A stretch of DNA of 9,937 nt from Bacteroidota bacterium (GTDB lineage: Bacteria > Bacteroidota > Bacteroidia > Flavobacteriales > Flavobacteriaceae): the NCBI GenBank assembly GCA_023390775.1, contig JAEWCF010000080.1, positions 1 through 9,937 of the forward strand, read 5' to 3'. Position 1 is the stretch's first letter. Each line of letters opens with the position of its first letter. Positions 6,936 to 9,937 of this stretch are shown here, in pieces. Both the position numbers and the translations under genes were made by a program. A model generated the notes under the pieces. It had not been told where the DNA came from. It saw nothing but the letters and a program-made list of their open reading frames with translations, and searched no databases.

Positions 6936-6948
6936 ACCGGCAGACAAG
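6936..6948 (-). repeat. 13-bp element upstream of the lipoprotein gene, repeated upstream of the DUF72 gene
   Basis: Read on the minus strand this is CTTGTCTGCCGGT. The copy at 6096-6108 is CTTGCCTGCCGGT, a 12/13 match. Both end exactly 22 nt before an ATG (6913 and 6073). In the DUF72 case the TTG acts as a candidate -33 box. The corresponding -7 position here (TACTGA region) is a poor TAnnTTTG match. It could be a shared promoter or operator, or coincidence. Confidence 0.35.
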
Positions 6949-6986
6949 GTTTGTGCCAAAGTGATTTTGACCGCGATTTCCATGCG

Positions 6987-7018
6987 ATTGAAATCTAATG
7001 ACAATATTCGTATCTTGC
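6987..7018 (+). promoter_or_regulatory. Possible promoter for the choice-of-anchor L gene
   Basis: ATTG (6987-6990), 20 nt, then TATCTTGC (7011-7018) is a degenerate version of the Bacteroidota promoter with correct spacing. It would give a 5' leader of about 10-15 nt containing AAGAAG (7027-7032) just before the ATG at 7035. The region 6914-7034 is the divergent gap between this gene and the lipoprotein gene. Confidence 0.45.
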
Positions 7019-7034
7019 ACATTAAAAAGAAGTT

Positions 7035-8126
7035 ATGAAAACAAAATTACTCTCGTTTTTTATTCTCGGTTTTGCACAGTACGCATCGGCACAAATTGCC
7101 ATCGTGCAGGACGAAACTCCCCAGCAACTCATCATGAACACCTTTGCCGGGGAGAATGTGACCATCAGCAATGTCAAGTTTAACCTGAGCGAAATCACCG
7201 CCTCCGGGCCCAACGAACAATTCGCCCGCTTTTTTAACGGAATGGCCGGCATAGGGCTGGAAGACGGGCTGATCCTTACCACCGGCAAGGCACAGGTCGC
7301 CCTTGGCCCAAACAACAGTAGTGGAACGCAAATCCCCGCATTGCCGATGCATTTGGGCGATATCGATCTTCATCTCGCCTTGAACGGGGCATCGCAGGTC
7401 CAGTCGGTGGGTGTGGTCGAATTTGATTTTGTGCCAACGGGAAACACGGTTTACTTTGAATATGTATTCGCTTCGGAGGAATATCCCGAGTGGTCAAATT
7501 CATCCTTCAATGATGTATTCGGACTTTTCCTGAGCGGCCCATCCACCTCCGGAATTTACTCTGGTAACGGCCAAAACATCGCCGAGATCCCCAATACCGA
7601 TATGGTCGTCAGCATCAACAATTTAAACAACGGAAATCAAAATCAGGGGCCGTGCGAGAATTGCCAATATTATGTCAGCAACGGTTTGGGTCAGACGCCT
7701 AATCTGAATACTGAGATTCAATATGACGGCCATACCACGGTTTTGACCGCTACCGGTCCCGTCGTGCCGGGCGCATTGCACCACATCCGGATCGCTGTTG
7801 GGAATGTCGGGGACAACGCCTTGGATTCCGCGATTTTCCTCAAATCGGGAAGTTTCCGTTCGGCTACGCTGTTGTCCACTGCCGATATTGCGCTACAAGT
7901 CGTGAAGATGTATCCTAACCCCGCCTCGCAATTCATCCGGATCAGCGCCGCCCTTAATGTCGAAAGCATCTCGATAGCCGATATGACCGGCCGCACGGTC
8001 CGCAACATTCAGGTATCTTCAAACGATGCCGAAATAGACCTCACGGGCTTTTCAAAGGGAAGTTACCTCGCAACTTTTTCACTGGCCGATGGTAGCCGGG
8101 AAACACAGAAATTGGTTGTCAGGTAG
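7035..8126 (+). CDS. Secreted choice-of-anchor L domain protein with T9SS type A sorting domain
   Basis: A 363-residue exported protein. Residues 1-19 form a Sec signal peptide with predicted cleavage at ASA|Q. Residues about 27-275 match the choice-of-anchor L family: TFAGENVTISNVKFN, GIGLEDGLILTTG, VVEFDFVPTG and the diagnostic block YFEYVFASEEYPEW with FNDVFGLFLSGP. A CENC pair near residue 200 could form a disulfide. Residues about 291-363 are a T9SS type A C-terminal sorting domain (MYPNPAS at 292-298, ISIADMTGRTVR, IDLTGFSKGSYLATF, terminal KLVVR), so the protein should cross the outer membrane through the type IX system and be released or anchored at the surface. The family name reflects that such proteins carry varied C-terminal anchors; the domain's function is unknown, though adhesion or glycan binding is often supposed. 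Most flavobacterial members are far longer; this one is a minimal signal-domain-anchor version. ATG 7035 has AAGAAG upstream. Confidence 0.9.
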   Translation: MKTKLLSFFILGFAQYASAQIAIVQDETPQQLIMNTFAGENVTISNVKFNLSEITASGPNEQFARFFNGMAGIGLEDGLILTTGKAQVALGPNNSSGTQIPALPMHLGDIDLHLALNGASQVQSVGVVEFDFVPTGNTVYFEYVFASEEYPEWSNSSFNDVFGLFLSGPSTSGIYSGNGQNIAEIPNTDMVVSINNLNNGNQNQGPCENCQYYVSNGLGQTPNLNTEIQYDGHTTVLTATGPVVPGALHHIRIAVGNVGDNALDSAIFLKSGSFRSATLLSTADIALQVVKMYPNPASQFIRISAALNVESISIADMTGRTVRNIQVSSNDAEIDLTGFSKGSYLATFSLADGSRETQKLVVR

Positions 8127-8132
8127 TTTACT

Positions 8133-8828
8133 GTGACTCGATTTGCCTTCGACCCGAAAATATTTCTTTGCCCGATCCTGATGCTGCTTTCGGCATCGTG
8201 TTGCCGCGGGCAAAACTACCGATTCGACCATGTCATCTCGTACGAATATGGCTATTGGGGTGGCAAGTTTGAGGTGGTGAATTTCATCAACTCGGCAAAT
8301 TATAATTATGGCCTGCGCTTTCTGAAAGGCAGTGCGACCGATGGCAGGGTGACGGCCGCCATATCCGACCACCTGCTTCACGAGACGCATTATTTTCACG
8401 CCAGGGAAAATGGTGGAAACGATATAGTGAGCTTCAATTTTGAGTACAGGGGCACCAAAAAGTGGGAAAATGATGAATATCGCAGGCGGGTCTCCAATTA
8501 CGACGCGGTTATTGTCCCATTGAACGATTCGCTTTCGGCCAAACTCACGATTTACGAAAACAAAAAAAGAAATAAGGTCCGCGCAGAGGCGTGGCTCAAA
8601 ATATCCCGAAGCAAGACCGATTTCCTGCCGGCTATGGGGTTCTCAATGATGGACAACATGCTTTCGGAACAGGAGTTGTCGTATCCGTTCCCCGCGGTGG
8701 TCGAATCGGTAAGCTACTATGTAAAAGATACGAAGTTTACCGAACGAAGAAAATTGATCCAACCCGTCAAACTGGAACTATCCGTGTCGAGAAAGATATA
8801 TCGGGATGGAAATCCCACCACATTCTAA
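8133..8828 (+). CDS. Exported protein of unknown function
   Basis: I do not recognise this 231-residue protein. The start is taken as GTG 8133, 6 nt after the upstream stop; the first in-frame ATG is codon 17, inside the hydrophobic segment, so GTG is needed for a complete signal peptide. Residues about 9-27 (IFLCPILMLLSASCCRGQ) form the hydrophobic core, with cleavage probably near CCRGQ|N. The double Cys resembles a lipobox, but the -3 position is Ser rather than Leu/Val, so a lipoprotein is possible but not favoured. The mature part is rich in Tyr, Asn and charged residues with alternating patterns suggesting beta strands (YRFDHVISYEYGYWGGKFEVV, internally), and lacks a T9SS sorting domain, so it likely stays in the periplasm or outer membrane. 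Tight spacing implies translation coupled to the choice-of-anchor L gene. Its TAA overlaps the stop of the convergent methyltransferase. Confidence 0.75.
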   Translation: MTRFAFDPKIFLCPILMLLSASCCRGQNYRFDHVISYEYGYWGGKFEVVNFINSANYNYGLRFLKGSATDGRVTAAISDHLLHETHYFHARENGGNDIVSFNFEYRGTKKWENDEYRRRVSNYDAVIVPLNDSLSAKLTIYENKKRNKVRAEAWLKISRSKTDFLPAMGFSMMDNMLSEQELSYPFPAVVESVSYYVKDTKFTERRKLIQPVKLELSVSRKIYRDGNPTTF

Positions 8829-9637
8829 GAACGCTTCTCCATCAGCATCGTCAATTGCATGCAGGAAAACAGGTGCGAATCGGATTGCGCCGATTTTTCC
8901 CAGTCCATTTTGTGCCACTTCGCTCCAATCGCTTTTTTCCTTTCCTCCGAAATGGGAAGCAGGTTAACGATGAAATACCACTTGGCCGTTCCCAGGACCC
9001 CGCGGCGTTCCCTAATGTTGAAGGCCTTGGCGAACTTGCGGTACGTGGTGCGCGAAAAGGGCCATTCCCAATCCTTGTCGCTTTGGAAAGGCCTGTACAG
9101 CATCCGAATCATTTTAATGGGCAGGCTTGTCTCCAGCGGGTCGTAAGAGATGATCACGCCGCCGGGTGCCAGTTTCTCGTTGAGTTTTGAGATCAGCAGG
9201 TCCACATTCTGGAAATGGTGCAGGACGCCATAGGCATAGATGATATCGAAATTCTTATCGGGAAAATCGGTGTCCGAAAGGAAATCGGCGGCAATTGCCT
9301 TTGCATTCGGGAATTCCGCAATGTTTTTGGCCAGCGTTGCGATGCCGATGTCGCTCAAATCAAGCCCGATGTATTCGCGGCTGTTTTGGGCCAGGTAACG
9401 GCTCCAGTAATTTCCCGCATGGCAACCCAGATCCAGGACTTTTTTGTTGGTAAGGTCGCCAAACCAAACCTTGTGGATGTCATATGACTGGTTCAGGATG
9501 CCGATGTCGCGCCTGATCTGTTTGAGGGTCTTTTCACGCACGAAACTCCAGATGCGCGTTGGAAGGTTCTTTTTCTTATGGTTGTAAAATTCCTTTTGCT
9601 TCTTGTTGATTTCCAGTATCTCTTCCTGAGTCTTCAT
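8825..9637 (-). CDS. Class I SAM-dependent methyltransferase
   Basis: A 270-residue soluble protein with a Methyltransf_11/25-type Rossmann core. Motif I is VLDLGCHAGNYW (residues 67-78), which binds S-adenosylmethionine; the acidic residue after strand 2 is D93 in YIGLDLSDIG; an AADF block at 116-119 probably contacts the adenine; the post-motif FDIIYAYGVLHHF is at 130-142; and LAPGGVIISYDPLE follows. About 60 residues of charged helical sequence (EILEINKKQKEFYNHKKK...) precede the core. The start is ATG 9637, preceded by GCGGGAGC; an in-frame TTG at 9673 would add 12 residues but lacks support. The substrate cannot be told from sequence; the Trp/Arg-rich C-terminal part (MLYRPFQSDKDWEWPFSRTTYRKF) is seen in methyltransferases acting on small molecules, lipids or glycans. 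The gene is divergent from era and convergent with the exported-protein gene. Confidence 0.87.
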   Translation of the reverse strand: MKTQEEILEINKKQKEFYNHKKKNLPTRIWSFVREKTLKQIRRDIGILNQSYDIHKVWFGDLTNKKVLDLGCHAGNYWSRYLAQNSREYIGLDLSDIGIATLAKNIAEFPNAKAIAADFLSDTDFPDKNFDIIYAYGVLHHFQNVDLLISKLNEKLAPGGVIISYDPLETSLPIKMIRMLYRPFQSDKDWEWPFSRTTYRKFAKAFNIRERRGVLGTAKWYFIVNLLPISEERKKAIGAKWHKMDWEKSAQSDSHLFSCMQLTMLMEKRS

Positions 9638-9730
9638 GCTCCCGCTTGATTTTAAGGGGCTAAATATATGCAAAATAAGGCGATGACGCGAAATTTAGGA
9701 CGTGCAATTCGGTTGGGTTTCAAATAGGCG

Positions 9731-9738
9731 TATTTTTG
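9731..9738 (+). promoter_or_regulatory. -7 box of a probable era promoter
   Basis: TATTTTTG matches TAnnTTTG exactly and ends 4 nt before the era ATG at 9743. No convincing TTTG sits 19-21 nt upstream: TTCG at 9708-9711 has the right spacing but is weak, and TTGG at 9713-9716 is too close. If used, the transcript would be leaderless or nearly so. The rest of the 105-nt divergent gap (9638-9742) shows nothing else I can name. Confidence 0.4.
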
Positions 9739-9742
9739 CACA

Positions 9743-9937
9743 ATGGAACACAAGGCAGGATTCGTCAATATCATAGGAAACCCGAACGTCGGCAAGTCGA
9801 CGCTCATGAACGCGCTGGTAGGAGAGAGGCTCTCCATCATCACCTCGAAGGCGCAGACCACGCGGCACCGCATTTTGGGCATCGTCAATGGCGATGATTT
9901 CCAGGTCATCTTTTCGGCCACGCCCGGTATCATCAAG
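9743..9937 (+). CDS. era: GTPase Era, ribosome assembly factor (partial, N-terminal 65 residues)
   Basis: The open frame from ATG 9743 runs off the right edge in frame. It gives the flavobacterial Era N-terminus: MEHKAGFVNIIGNPNVGKST with the P-loop (G1) GNPNVGKST at 12-20, then the switch I/G2 block SIITSKAQTTRHRILGIV at 31-48, and FSATPGIIK at 57-65. Era binds 16S rRNA near its 3' end and is needed for 30S subunit maturation. The G3 motif is normally DTPG; here codon 59 (9917-9919) is GCC, so the invariant Asp that helps coordinate Mg2+ reads Ala. A single base change from GAC would produce this. G4, G5 and the KH RNA-binding domain lie beyond the edge. Identification is firm; whether A59 is real is uncertain. 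Confidence 0.93.
   Translation, partial: MEHKAGFVNIIGNPNVGKSTLMNALVGERLSIITSKAQTTRHRILGIVNGDDFQVIFSATPGIIK

Noticed and set aside
9638..9673. TTG start of the methyltransferase at 9673
   Set aside because: ATG 9637 is in frame, follows GCGGGAGC and begins the charged helix expected at the N-terminus; the extra 12 residues have no support.
1..9937. Mobile element, CRISPR array, toxin-antitoxin or phage defence genes
   Set aside because: No transposase or integrase motif, no regularly spaced repeats, and every gene longer than 300 nt has a housekeeping, envelope or hypothetical exported identity.

Overview
The window looks like a chromosomal housekeeping segment from a member of Bacteroidota, most likely family Flavobacteriaceae. 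The signs are Bacteroidota-type promoters (TTTG, about 19-20 nt, then TAnnTTTG), scarce Shine-Dalgarno sequences, a secreted protein with a C-terminal type IX secretion (T9SS) sorting domain, a Bacteroidota-style TamB protein, and an Era N-terminus of flavobacterial type. Base composition looks roughly balanced, fairly GC-rich for Flavobacterium (an impression, not a count). I see no transposase, integrase, CRISPR array, phage gene or plasmid origin.

Left part (1-6073, all minus strand, transcribed right to left): a DUF72 (YecE-like) protein, then a stand-alone CinA C-terminal (PncC-type amidase) protein, then two closely packed single-receiver response regulators, then a very large TamB/AsmA-like envelope protein that runs off the left edge. 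The CinA gene and the two regulators are 8-11 nt apart and probably one transcript. A 133-nt gap with two adjacent perfect inverted repeats separates them from tamB.

Middle (6077-6331): a compact initiator tRNA unit on the plus strand, with a near-consensus Bacteroidota promoter, tRNA-fMet(CAU) and a hairpin/T-tract terminator. Back to back with it is the terminator of the next minus-strand gene, a glycine-zipper lipoprotein (6335-6913).

Right part (7035-9937): a plus-strand pair encoding a T9SS-exported choice-of-anchor L protein and, 6 nt downstream, an unrecognised exported protein. The second gene converges on a minus-strand SAM-dependent methyltransferase, with the two stop codons overlapping. 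A divergent era (ribosome-assembly GTPase) begins at 9743 and runs off the right edge; its G3 motif reads ATPG instead of DTPG.

No clearly new multi-gene system is visible. The points most worth a second look are the Era G3 substitution, a 13-bp element at an identical offset upstream of two unrelated minus-strand genes, the orphan receiver pair, and the secreted two-gene unit.
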